Shown here in pieces: positions 1 through 11,027 of a stretch of DNA of 64,000 nt. The DNA comes from Calliopum simillimum (Eukaryota > Arthropoda > Insecta > Diptera > Lauxaniidae): contig OX638372.1 in the NCBI GenBank assembly GCA_951812925.1, forward strand, positions 70,759,407 through 70,823,406, written 5' to 3'. A program made the position numbers and the translations under genes. Numbering within the stretch: the first letter of the stretch is position 1; each line of letters opens with the position of its first letter. A model generated the notes under the pieces. The model was not told the DNA's origin. It made no database searches and saw only the letters and a program-made list of their open reading frames with translations.

Positions 1-560
1 TAATCATAGCTCCCATATGGTCAATCTCAAAATCTGCCACGTGACATTCGTACGCTGTTTTTTGGTCATATCTATGTTAAATAAGTGAAATGTTCATGAT
101 TTAAGAATTTTATATTATTAAGCTTCTTCAGATACACATTTCCTTCCAACAAAGAATTATTATAAATTGTTTGGTTTTCGTGTTATTAGCAGTCAAACTT
201 CTCTGCCACGTGACACAAATTTGGAAGTCATTTTTGAGGTGCACATACATTCATCGAAAATTCTGCGCTTCTACCCAACCGATCGATCACAAATTTTTAT
301 GTGTTAGAAATAAAAGATGAGTTAAGAGAACTGCATTCATGATGGTCTATTAAGCTTATGTGGAAATGATTTAAGAGCAAAAATATTGTCTCTGCCACGT
401 GACATACAAAATCTGCTACGCTACACCGTCTGAAAAATTGTATAAAAAAATTTATTCATACCCTTATGAATGTTCGTAACAACAAACAGAATGAAAAAGA
501 GCATTAAATCATGTATGCCTACTTCCGTAAGCCTCCCTTAAGCTTCATTTTACCCAAGTT
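1..560. repeat. Degenerate tandem repeat with CTGCCACGTGACA boxes
   Basis: The 13-mer CTGCCACGTGACA occurs at 34, 203 and 392, spacing 169 and 189 bases, and each interval also carries a TTTAAGA-like stretch and an AAGCTT. This suggests a decayed satellite with a unit of about 170-190 bases. The core CACGTG is a palindromic E-box, but no gene lies nearby to be controlled. Confidence 0.5.
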
Positions 561-1839
561 TCCCATTAGGTTAGGCGCCAGACGGACTTGAGTATAAAAA
601 ATATGAGAACCGCAATCTGAGCCTAGATTCTTATTGGTAGGACTCCAAGTTACTAAAAATAGGATGATGCCAAAATCTGCGACGGTCCATTTTTTTTAAA
701 TCCCCTACCCCCCATCCATGGTCTTCCGTTGTAGTTTTTTATAGCTGTTTATGATGGACTTAGATCTGCTTATTACGAATCTGAGTTTTGTTTTTTTTTT
801 TATCACGTCTAGATCCTGAGTTATCCTTGCTTAAAAATGAAAAAATCACTGTTTTGGGTTCTACTTAAAGCTACATTACAAATACAGAAAAGGGTATCAT
901 TGATTTTTTTCAATGGATTTGGATAGCCAACTGTATTCACAAGAAGCCATACTGACGCTATTTTTAGGTTATATTACTTTTTTACGAGATATAGGCCATA
1001 ACAAAAAAGGGTTTTTTCAACGCCATACAAAGGATTCATGGTTTTAGATTTTAATACATATCTCACAAACTATGCGAGCGATTTTGATGAAAATTATTGA
1101 AAGGTTGGCGAATATAAATATCATACGGTGGGTGCAAAAAAAAAAAAGAAATTAAATAAGTGCCACGCCCACTTTTGCACTTATTAAGTTATACGATCGC
1201 ATGGAAGCGGCTCTTTTCTTCTTGTATTGACCAAATGTTACATCTTCTTTGAGCTTTTCGGTGTAATTTTTATTCATTTCATCCTTGGTGAGGCGATCCT
1301 GTGCGTCAAATTGGCGATTGAAATCAAAAAACGAAATATAAAATTTACTGTGACAAATCTCTGTCACGTTACACATATATTATATGGTCTTTTAGCGAAA
1401 GAAGGCTTCTAAAAATTGCTTAAACTTAAGTGTAGTCAAGATGTATCCATAGTCTGTTCATCAGAAATGCAATTGCCGTCAAATTAGATCGCGGTTAAAG
1501 TGCCATTAAAAACTTTTTCCTTTTTTGTATCTGCCACGATACCCTTAAATTGCGGCTATTTTCATTGCCATAAAATGGTATAATTTCACATAACTAGCCA
1601 CAATAAAACACCACGTGAATTGAATTTAGCGGTTCTTACCTTTTTTCCAGAGCTCTGAATTTTTTATATTTTTTTTTTTAATATTTTTTCACTTGGAAAA
1701 AACAATGGAAGTGCCACTTTATTCCACATATATAGAAATACCTAATACTAGATAGTACAAAACATGATCTTTCGACACATGCAAAAAAAATTTTAAAAAA
1801 CTTGAAACAAAAAATTTTTGTGATTTTGACCATATGTAC
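561..1839. other. AT-rich stretch without a recognisable gene
   Basis: Only short random-looking reading frames are present. Isolated variants of the GCCACG-containing box recur (near 1162, 1352 and 1530), so the region may be a further-decayed part of the repeat to its left. No TIR, tRNA or protein domain was recognised. Confidence 0.5.
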
Positions 1840-2292
1840 ATACTCATTTTATATATTTTTTGTATGAAAGGTGCAACTCCTCCTTCTCAACCCCCCCCCC
1901 CCAAATTTTTCAAGGTGAATGGTAGATAGAATATACAACCATGTATGTACCAAGTTTTATAACGATATCTGACATATGTGAAGAAATATAGCATTTTGTA
2001 TATTTTTTGTAAAGAGGATGCAATTCTCCCACACCTTATATCCCCCAAGTCTTGGATTGTGAATTGTAGATACATTATGCATAAGTTCACCAACTATTAT
2101 AATCATAGCTTGTATAAGTGTATTTTTTTCGTATGGTGGGTGCAACCCCCGTCCCCCTCAGTAGCATCTCACCCTCTTACGAACCTTCTACAGACCATGA
2201 GAAACAATTTTAAAAAAATCGTGTAAATCGACCGTATTGTTTTCGCGTCCATAAGCTACATACGGACACCATTTAATTTTTATATATATAGA
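1840..2292 (-). repeat. Helitron-like 5' end with decayed tandem units
   Basis: Read on the minus strand, the right edge begins A|TCTATATATATAAAAAT, the same terminus as the better-defined Helitron-like copy at 26905-27825. Inside are about three decayed units of 120-150 bases, each with a GTGCAACYCC / GCAATTCTCC box (near 1872, 2020 and 2142) and one carrying a long C tract. No matching 3' end was found, so this is a fragment. Confidence 0.45.
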
Positions 2293-2582
2293 TTTTGTGA
2301 CTGAAAATGGAATGAGTCATACACAAGTATAACGAATTTTTTAATTATTATAAATGAAAGTGGAATAAGTCCATTCAGAGCAAAAAACTCGAATATTTTC
2401 TATTACACTTGTAAACACTCTGCACAAGTTTAAAAGTGCCGACCAATATTTTTAAATTGATTTAAAAGTTGAAAAAATGGACTTAATCCACTTTCAAAAA
2501 AAAACAATTTTGTAAAAATGCTTTTCATGAAAAGTTCTTTTGAGTAATTTATGATTAAATCGAGTCTGTAATTTTCAAAATA

Positions 2583-3619
2583 AAACTAGTAAGGGTGTAA
2601 CCTTTGGCCTGGCCAAACGTTAAATACCCTACACAGCAGTATTTCGAAAATTTTGCTTATATGGGAGGTGCCACGCCCTCTTGTCCGAATTCACCCTGTT
2701 TTTTCTCAGAGTTTGAATTTATAGTTCTTAGTATTTGAGTGAAATTTGGTTGGATTATCTCAAAAATTGTTTTTTGAACCTTTTGCTTATATGGAAGGTG
2801 TCATGCCCTCTTGTCCGATTTTATCCAGTTTTTGCTTAAAGTTTGTATTTATAATTCTTAGTGTCTGAGGAATATTTAATTCGATTATCTCAAAAAGCGC
2901 TTTCAGTATAGCGTTTTGAAGCTTTTGCTTGTATGGGAGGTGCCACACCCTCTTGTCCGAATTCTCCCAGTTTTTTCTCAGAGCTGGCGCTTACAATTCG
3001 TAGTATTAATGTGTATTTTGGTTGCATTATCGTGAAAAATACTCCAAAAGTTGCATTTTGAATGGGTGGTAGGCGTGACCGTTGACCGATTTCGCTTATT
3101 TTCAATCCCCCGAGCTAACTTTCACGACGTAGGCTGTGCACCAAATTTCATTGAATTCTCTTGCTTAGTTTTCTCAAAAAATGTATTTACACACACAGCC
3201 AGCCAGCCACCCAGCCAGCCAGACAGACATGGCTATATCGACTCAGGAGGTGACGCTGATCAAGAATATATGAGAGGTATAGCAGCAAAGGCAGCAATCT
3301 CCATTTTTTTTTTCTGAGTGTGTTTGTTAGTGTTTGACTACAAAGTGTCATCAAATGCAAGAAGATGGCACGATCAAAGATATACAGAATCAAAGACGAC
3401 AGTCTCTCCTTTAATCATGGACATGTTTGATAGTAACATCTAGTTGTATTTAATGGTAGCTTGTGATCAAACACTATCAAACACGTTCATAATCAAAATG
3501 GAGATTGCTGCCTTTGCTTCTATACCCCTCATATGCACTTTTCTATGTATATCTGCCATGCCTCCTTCTCTGCGTTACAAACGGAAGGACAAAGTGAATA
3601 TACGCTGAGTGTTGGGTAT
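2583..3619 (+). repeat. Dispersed repeat DR1, copy 1
   Basis: This copy starts at AGTAAGGGTGTAACCTTTGG and ends at a GGGTATAAAA box. It holds three internal subrepeats of about 130-145 bases, each with ATATGGGAGGTGCCACGCCC (near 2660, 2788, 2932), then a (CAGC)n tract near 3195 and a conserved tail. Four further copies lie at 29056, 42457, 43223 (inverted) and 63801. No coding capacity is evident; the superfamily is unknown to me. This copy is split by the small element at 3272-3530. Confidence 0.75.
3272..3530. mobile_element. 259-bp MITE inserted in DR1
   Basis: The ends are inverted repeats of about 38 bases (GAGAGGTATAGCAGCAAAGG at the left, GAGGGGTATAGAAGCAAAGG read inward from the right). 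ATAT flanks both sides (3268-3271, 3531-3534), and undisrupted DR1 copies lack the insert at this point, confirming the boundaries. It is too short to code. The superfamily is not settled by a 4-base AT-rich TSD. Confidence 0.8.
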
Positions 3620-4006
3620 AAAAAGGACATATTTAGCTAACTATAACTACCATTAACTCAATTTTTCCAAAATTGGACTCGTTCCACTTTCAAATACATA
3701 TACCCATTCAAATGTAGGCTATATTAGACATCATATAAATAATAGACGCGACACTCATTTATGGCGCTTACGATTTTTTCGCAGTCACTCTTGGCGATGA
3801 TTGAAAAAATACATTTATTTCATTTATTTAATATACAGAAAGAAATTTGTATCAATTTGAACGGTTGAAATTGTACCAACCCACAAAAACGGTTAGATTG
3901 ACTGTAATATTGTTATTTACAAAATATCACACACACAACTCGTTTGAACTTGGTTTTACTCCGATGTTGTCCCACTCCAAGTTTTTTTTAGGCAAAGTTG
4001 TTCATA
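3620..4006. other. No feature recognised
   Basis: AT-rich DNA between DR1 copy 1 and the Tc1-like element. No reading frame, repeat end or RNA gene was recognised. Confidence 0.5.
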
Positions 4007-5294
4007 AGGAGTGAGATCGAAAAAATCTTAACACACGTGTTACCTAATAATTTTTTTTGGGTGTAAAATTTAAAAATTTCTTTGATCTAGTTATCTTTGA
4101 AAAACATGTCAGTTATTATTTTTAATGACAAACATGTTGATGTGTTGTGCGTTTGATCAAAATAAGTGAATAAAAAGAAGTACGTCGTAAAATTATTCAA
4201 AATTTTCAAAAAAATCCAAATTGGACCTACAAAAAATTGGCCAAAAAATTGAAGATCTGCCGTCAAACTGTTTCCAATGTTATTAAACAGTTTCAGGAGA
4301 ATTTGACCATTAATAGGACACCTGGCTCGGGAAGAAAACAAGGACGACATGATATTGGAAAAGCCAAGGAAATTGAGAGCATATTGAAAAGATCTCAAAA
4401 CACATCTACTAGAAAAGCTGCCCGGTCAGCCCAGTGCTCTGAGTATTTGGTGCGAAAAGTTAAAGCCAATGCAATTTTGAAAATATACAAAGACCAAAAA
4501 GCACCAGACAGGAATGCTGTAAAAAATTTAGACGCCAAAAGTAGGGCTCGGAAATAAAAATCGAATTTCATACAGAAATATTCATGTTGTATAATGGACG
4601 ACGAAACGTATGTACTGGCAGATTTTACGCAGCTTCCGGGTCAAAATTTTTATGTTGCTGATGCTCGAAGAAATGTCGACGAACAATTTAGAATCCAAAA
4701 GCAGACAAAATTTCTTAAGAAATTCCTGGTATGGCAAGCTATATGCAGTTGCGGCAAAAGAAGCAAGTCATTTGTTACAGTGGGCTCTATAAATTCCGAA
4801 ATACACATAAAAAAATGTTTGAAAAAAGACTTCTTCCTTTCATAAGAGAGCACAATGTGTCCACATATTTTTGGCCCGATTTGGCATCATGTCACTACGG
4901 CAAGAAAGCTCTGGAGTGGTGTCAAAGTAATAACATAGTTTTTGTACCAAGAGAGGCCTATCTTCCAAATCATTCGGAGCTAAGACCAGTGGAGAGATAT
5001 TGGGCTCTTGTGGAAAGAAACTTAAAGAGCACAAAAAATATCGAGGATTTTAAAAGGGGATGGGCAAACTGTTCCAAAAAGGTGTCTGAAACAACTATCA
5101 GATCTCTAATGGAAGGCTCTTCAAAAAAGGTCCACGAGTTCATAAATAGTGGTTAGAACTATAAAAGTTATATTTTTCCGTAATTTGTAAAAAATTATCA
5201 ATTAAATAAAAAAAAAATTTAAACTCTAAGATCAACTGTTTAAAAATTATTGAATTTTATATATGTATGTTAAGATTTTTTCGATCTCACTCCT
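4007..5294 (+). mobile_element. Tc1-like (DD37E) DNA transposon, 1288 bp
   Basis: The ends are perfect 24-base inverted repeats beginning AGGAGTGAGATCGAAAAAAT, flanked by TA on both sides (4005-4006, 5295-5296), the Tc1/mariner target duplication. The length is typical for the family. The intact TIRs and modest transposase damage suggest a fairly recent insertion compared with other relics here. Confidence 0.93.
4185..5156 (+). pseudogene. Tc1-like DD37E transposase, broken
   Basis: This is a cut-and-paste transposase relic. The N-terminal part (about 4185-4555) has a helix-turn-helix (AKKLKICRQTVSNVIKQF) followed by a basic GRK linker. The catalytic part runs from MDDETYV (4594) through FLVWQAICSCGK to FWPDLASCHYG and ELRPVERYW. 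From the aspartate of WPDLA to the glutamate of PVERYW there are 37 residues, which defines DD37E. Breaks seen: an in-frame stop upstream near 4170, a stop at about 4555 between the DNA-binding and catalytic parts, and a frameshift near 4820. All three catalytic acids are still encoded. It is not functional as written. A decayed relative lies at 22330-22830. Confidence 0.88.
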
Positions 5295-5931
5295 TAGGTG
5301 TCCAAATATACAGAAAAAGTTTTTTTCAAATCGATCAGCGAGCTAATCGATTTTCCGTTTTGAATTTCGGTTACTAAATGGTCTTCACATTGTTTCTGTA
5401 ACAAACAAAAAAGTTTGACAAAATTTAACAAAAAACTGGGCAGCAGTTAGTTTTCTGTTTATAAGAAGATTTTCAAAAATACTGTTTTTGCATCTTCAAT
5501 ATGATAGTGAAAATATTACTAATATTAGTAATTAAATAATAAGTCGTCCCGACGATGAATGGCAGCATTAATTTTTTTTTTTTTTTGGTGTTGGTGCTTT
5601 GATGGTAGCTAGTAATATAAATCATTATCTATTCACAAAAACAAAAATAACAAATCTCATAGAGCCCGGTGATAAACATACGATCGCGCTTGCTACTTCG
5701 GTCGAAAAATTCATCGAATTTGAGCCGAAAGCAGCATTCATTGACTATATAAATCATTTCATAGAATATAAGAACGAAATTCATAAATTTTTTTCATTTT
5801 TTGAAAAATAAAAAAAAATTTATGAATTTATTTCTTATATTTTATGAAATGATTCATATAGTCAATGAATGCTGTTCACGGCTCAAATTCAATGAATTTT
5901 TTCATTAATTTTATTTTCTATTTTTTGTGTG
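5295..5931. repeat. Short hairpin with about 85-bp arms
   Basis: About 5703-5792 and 5811-5902 are imperfect inverted repeats around a short A-rich loop, sharing ATTCATTGACTATAT and GAATTTGAGCC in opposite orientation. A 70-codon reading frame in the left arm matches nothing I recognise. The hairpin abuts the gypsy fragment at 5932 and may have inserted into it. Confidence 0.55.
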
Positions 5932-6180
5932 AACTACGGCTAATGATTCACGTTCTGTTGTAGAATAATTCTGTTCCGCTGGAAGTAGAAGACGACTTGC
6001 ATATTCAACTGGATGTTCTTCATATTTTTCTCCCTGCAGTAGAACTGCCCCGAGCGCATAATTGCTTGCATCAGTTCTTAATGAAAACGGTTTATTTTCT
6101 TTAACTTGTTGTAAATTTGGTGGTGTCGTTAAAATGCTCTTTAGCTTATCAAAAGCTTCTTGATGCTCTGATGACCATTT
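5932..6180 (-). pseudogene. Ty3/gypsy pol fragment (RT end to RNase H)
   Basis: Read on the minus strand from 6180, 83 uninterrupted codons encode KWSSEHQEAFDKLKS, then TDASNYALGAVLLQ, EEHPVEYASRLL and AEQNYSTTERESLAVV. These are the conserved thumb and start of the RNase H domain of Ty3/gypsy retrotransposon polyproteins, including the first RNase H aspartate in TDAS. The fragment ends abruptly at the hairpin near 5931, and no LTR, gag or integrase was found beside it. It is a dead fragment with an unusually clean frame. Confidence 0.85.
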
Positions 6181-6394
6181 TCACCGTGTTTTTTCATTGT
6201 TAAATTTGACAATGGCCTTAAAATATCACAGAAACATTATATAAAACATTTGTACCTTAAACAAGTTTGACAAAATTTAATCAATTGCTTTAAATTTTAC
6301 GGTCTAATCCTTTGTAAAATTGTCGGATCGTTTTTCCGGATTGTTTTTTCCGGATCAAGTATTGAACCATTTTGTGTTAAATGTGCATTAATTA

Positions 6395-8143
6395 CACTAG
6401 TTTACAAATGATTAAAATTTTTTTTCCCAGCGAATGCCGTTACTCATTTTATATGGAAAATGGGCTGCTGATTCCGAAAATCGCATTTTTTTTTTTTTAT
6501 TTCGTTGCGTTTTCGAGATATCGGTCATTTTCGGTTTTTGGACCAAAAAAAAAAGATAGTTCCACTTAAATACAAATATCTCAAGGACCAATGTTTGTAT
6601 TCAAACAAATAATATGTCATATTAAAGGTAATTAAATTACCTACAAATGATACTCACGTCACTTTTTGGCTGGTTTGTTAGTTTCGATGAAATAAATTGA
6701 TTTCTGAAAAAAAGAGTATATTTTTCCGAAAAAATTACAAAAATGTCTAAATCAACTGCAGATTTTTACAAGAAAAAAAAATTTTAAAAATCATTTTGTA
6801 TTTTTATATCATAGTCCATAAATTTGTTAGGCAAATAAAATACTATTTAAGAAAATCGATGGAAAAATGCAAAAGTTGTATACAATTCATTGATAAGTTA
6901 CCAAAATGCGTTTTTCCCTATTTTTCCGTTTTTTTGTAATAAACTGTTCGAAAATTTGAAACTTTTTGTAAAAGAAATTAGAAAATCCAAAAAATTCTTA
7001 AAGAAGGCATTAAAAGGAAATACCCGTGCCTCGCCGTTTTTCTCTAGCACGTCAGATTTTTTTTTAATCGATTTTTGAAGTTTTTTAATCCACTGTACAT
7101 GAAAAAACAGAAATAACGCATTCTTGTGTTAAATCGATGAATTTAACTATATGATCCTTACATCTGAGGTGTATCATGTCTTCAGCAAACTTATGCAGGA
7201 TACTACGCGGAATATTTTTGTAGACAATTTTAACCCTCTCAAACCCCCCCATGTAGGTCAAAATGACCTTCATGTGGGGGTCAAAATGACCCACATGTGA
7301 GGGTTTTAGAGGGTTAAAATTTTCTACAAAAATATTCCTCGCAGTATCCTGCATAAGTTTACTGAACACATAATACACCTCAGATGTAAGGATCATATAG
7401 TTAAATTCATCGATTTAACACAAGAATGCGTTATTTCTGTTTTTTCATGTACAGTGGATTAAAAAACTTCAAAAATCGATTAAAAAAAAATCTGACGTGC
7501 TAGAGAAAAACGGCGAGGCACGGGTATTTCCTTTTAATGCCTTCTTTAAGAATTTTTTGGATTTTCTAATTTCTTTTACAAAAAGTTTAAAATTTTCGAA
7601 CAGTTTATTACAAAAAAACGGAAAAATAGGGAAAAACGCATTTTGGTATTTTATCAATGAATTGTATACAACTTTTGCATTTTTCCATTGATTTTCTTAA
7701 ATGATATCTTATTTCCTTCACAAATATATAGTATATGATACAAAAAAAAAATATTATAAAAAAGTTATATCTTCTTGTATAAATTTGAAGTTGAATTTGA
7801 TTTTTTCTTAATTTTTTCGAAAAAAAAATTTTTTTTTTTAGAAATCAATTTATTTCACCGAAACTAACGAACCAACCAAAAAGTGATGTGGATATCATTT
7901 GTAGGTAATTTAATTACCTTTAATATGACATATTATTTGTTTAAATACAAACATTGGTTCTTGAGATATTTGTATTTTAATGGAACTATCTTTTTTTTTT
8001 TTGGTCCAAAAACCGAAAATGACCGATATCTCGAAAACGACACGAAATAAAAAAAAAAAAAATGCGATTTTCGGAATCAGCAGCCCATTTTCCACATAAA
8101 ATGAGCAACGGCATTCGCTGGGAATTTTGGCTGTAAACTAGTG
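6395..8143. mobile_element. CACTAG foldback element, copy 1
   Basis: The ends are CACTAGTTTACA and its complement, flanked by TTA on both sides (6392-6394, 8144-8146). The two arms are each several hundred bases and mirror each other almost to the centre near 7270, where smaller palindromes (CCCTCACATGTGGG-type) sit. Short frames in the arms are mirror images of each other and not genes. CACTA-type ends with a 2-3 bp TSD suggest a non-autonomous CMC (CACTA/Chapaev) element; the superfamily is inference. Copy 2 is at 24631-26094. Confidence 0.85.
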
Positions 8144-8392
8144 TTATTTTACTACTGGAATACACAAATTACACTTTTCACGTTTTAACTGCAATCCAAA
8201 TGTTTTAATCCTTCGAAAGGTTTATCTAAATAAGAATTTGAGGAAGCCCAGGTCTAAACTTTAGGCTTCTTGTCATCGTTCGTCGTTTACTTAAAAATTT
8301 TGTTGCAAGAAGTTTGGAGAACTCCTGAAGGATGGACCGATGAAGTTAATGAAACGTCTTTCAAAAATGGTTGAAATGGTTTTAAAAAAGCT

Positions 8393-9000
8393 CGAATCCC
8401 AAGATGGTACTCATTGCAACCAGACTCTTCAGTGGAACTACATGTCTTTGTCAATGCAAGCGAAATGGCATATGCTGCACTCGCTTACTTTCGAATACTT
8501 TCTACAGGTAAAGTCCAATGTTCCTGTTGTACGTATTTTTTTTAAAAAAATCTTATTAAAGGAGCCATGCGATGCAAAAATAAAATGATTTAGATTAATT
8601 TAAACAACAATTTAAAATATACTATTAAAATATACGAAACTAAGCCATTCCTTGCTAGAACCAAGTTGGCTAAACAGCTTATTATCTAAGTTACATATAT
8701 TACCCAAGTTAAATCATAAGTATTGAAAATTGTATAAAGTAATAAGATAAGAAGTACTAAAATTCAAAATTTCCTTGATAAGTTCGAAAGTCGCCCCAAA
8801 TCAACCAGTGTCTAATCCACGATAACAGCAGTCTTGGGTATTTGACTAGCAAGAACAATTTGCGTCATACACAACATTGAGTTTAAGAGGTGTTGGTTCT
8901 GGTCGGACTTAAATACGGTTTTATCTCGGTTGCACTCTGAAAATAGCAGTATTTCAGAGTGGCGGCACATACGATGATGCAACGAATTGGAAATCTACCT
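8393..9000 (+). pseudogene. BEL/Pao retrotransposon pol fragment
   Basis: From 8393 a clear frame reads RWYSLQPDSSVELHVFV then NASEMAYAALAYFR, typical of the RT/RNase H junction of BEL/Pao polyproteins (the family has DASE; here the aspartate is asparagine). After about 370 unrelated bases, 8900-9000 encodes WSDLNTVLSRLHSENSSISE, another RNase H motif of the same family, broken by a stop near 8972. A weaker relic of the preceding RT end may begin near 8310. No LTRs were found. Confidence 0.75.
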
Positions 9001-9303
9001 TTGAGTTTAACATGCAAAGCAGATGGTTTATTGGTCCAGACTAAGGTTAGCCATAAAAAAATTCTTTGGGATTTTATTAGCTCGAAACTGCGTAAAAAGA
9101 TTTCATCGCTAACTCTTCCGGCGGATTCGTCTGGCTGAAAAAATAAACTAAGCTATGCTTTTACGGAAAATGGAAAATTTCTCAGACAGCTCGAAATTAC
9201 TGTGAAAAGCTCGAAAATAGCTCGAAATTCCCAACCAAAAAACATCAAAATTCGTCACACCTGTATGGCTCACTTTATGCACCTGAAATTTTCATAAATA
9301 CGC

Positions 9304-9940
9304 TTGCACGAACGTGTCCAATTTCCTAACATTGTGTTCTCTGATGAGAAAAATTTCGCCATTGAGCAGTTTATAAACTCTCAAATTGCTCGTGTTTACT
9401 TGACCGAACGCTCCTACGAGAATTTGAGCCTACGAACAGCCACCCGAAATAATTTCCCATCCCAAGTAATGGTATGGGCAGCTGTGACCAGCGATGGACG
9501 CTCTCCAATCGTTTTTATCGAGTCTGGTGTCAAAGTAAATGAGACACATTATCGGGAAAATGTGTTGGAAGCTGGTTTAGAGCCGTGGGCACGCAAAAAT
9601 TTTGGTCGCAGACCATTGACTTTTCAACAAGACTCAGCACCATCTCATAAAGCTCGTGTGAACCAAGAATGGTTAAAAAAACCACGTTCCACACTTCATT
9701 TCGTCCACACAATTGCTCTCAAATTCGCCAGACGCAAATCCGATGGACGATTCGATCTGGGCCATCTTAGAGAGCAAGGTGAGGACTAAAAAATATGCCA
9801 GCATAGATGCGCTGAAGAAAGCCCTTTTACGGGAATGTTCCAAAATACGGGAAGATCACATTCGTGCACCATGCAACTCGTTTTTTGACCGTTTGAAAGC
9901 CATAGTTAAGGCAAAAGGTGGCCATATTGAGCTAAAGTAG
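9304..9940 (+). pseudogene. mariner/maT-like transposase, frameshifted
   Basis: This DDE transposase relic of the Tc1/mariner superfamily reads VFSDEKNFAIEQ (first catalytic aspartate), NNFPSQVMVWAAVTSDG, then TFQQDSAPSHKARVNQEWLK (second aspartate). The frame shifts near 9700 and continues as NSPDANPMDDSIWAILESK, holding the third acidic residue as aspartate in PMD, and ends at IVKAKGGHIELK. The spacing fits the DD37D (maT-like) group, though the frameshift prevents an exact count. The N-terminal DNA-binding part and the element's TIRs were not found, so it is truncated. Confidence 0.85.
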
Positions 9941-11027
9941 CCGGATTCTAGTTTTTTGATTATTTCCAAACATTTTTATCATTTGAATCAATAAAAAATA
10001 ATTTCACACAACAAGTTATGATCATTTGATTAGGTAACAGCTCATGCGCCTAACGCTGTATATGCTTACTACTGATGCATATAAGAAATTACCTCTTTGA
10101 TATGCGTGTTACTGATATAAGAAAATAATTTTCTTATATCCATTTGCAGTTTATAAGACAACACATAAGAAAGAAATTTTGTGCTTTTTCGGACTTTCTT
10201 ATATCCGTCATCTACTGTATATTGCTATCTCTATAAAATTAGGTTCATGGATTTATATTATGTCTGCTAAACAAAAAAAGTGTTGGTGAGATGAAAGGGT
10301 GCTGTAACCCTCATACAAAAAACACACTAAATTCTATGTTTCTGCATTATAGCAGCAATCATTATGAAGCTTGGTAATTTATATTTAAATTTTTTGCTGA
10401 TTTTACATCAATATAAGCTTTAAATGAATTTTAATGTGGCATCTTGTGGAATATTATTTTGTTTTAAACACCTAATCAAATTGAGCTCTGTAATACCTTT
10501 CCAACAAGCCTACGATCATAAAAATTGGAGCCCTTTTTTATTTTTTGGTGTTTATACATTATAAGTAACATCACCGGTTTCCTAATAACTTATAAGCCGA
10601 ATTTACAACATATTCATTAGACTGCTTCATAATATTTTTTTGCTTCCGATTTGCTTTCAAACAAGTTTTTTTATTAACAGGATAGAAAGTTAAAATTCTG
10701 GTGCAAGGATAGCCCATAATATGTATTAACATTTACTGGTGGCGCATCGTATTTCTTTCTTGTAAGTATTGTATGGAATTGTATTTTATGGTAAAGAATA
10801 CTGCTCTAAACACTTTTGTATATATCTCGTGAAAGAGAAAACTAAGACGAATGGGACTGCTAAGAGCCATTGAAAAGAACATACAATTTTTCATAAAAAA
10901 GTTTATAATCATTTTTTTCGTGAAAATATCACTTCATTAATTTTTTAGCTTTCTTCATAAAAAGTTAATAATAATTTTTTTCATGAGGATGTCACTTCAT
11001 TAGCTGTTTAGCTTTTTAGCTTTTATT
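9941..11027. other. No gene; one palindrome and one 62-bp tandem duplication
   Basis: A near-perfect palindrome of GATATAAGAAAAT with its complement covers 10114-10140. A 62-base unit containing ATCACTTCATTA..TTTAGCTTT is repeated in tandem at about 10890-10952 and 10953-11015. Nothing else was recognised. Confidence 0.6.

Noticed and set aside
6890..7691. Mirror-image small frames on both strands
   Set aside because: They lie in the arms of the CACTAG foldback and repeat each other by symmetry; low-complexity composition.
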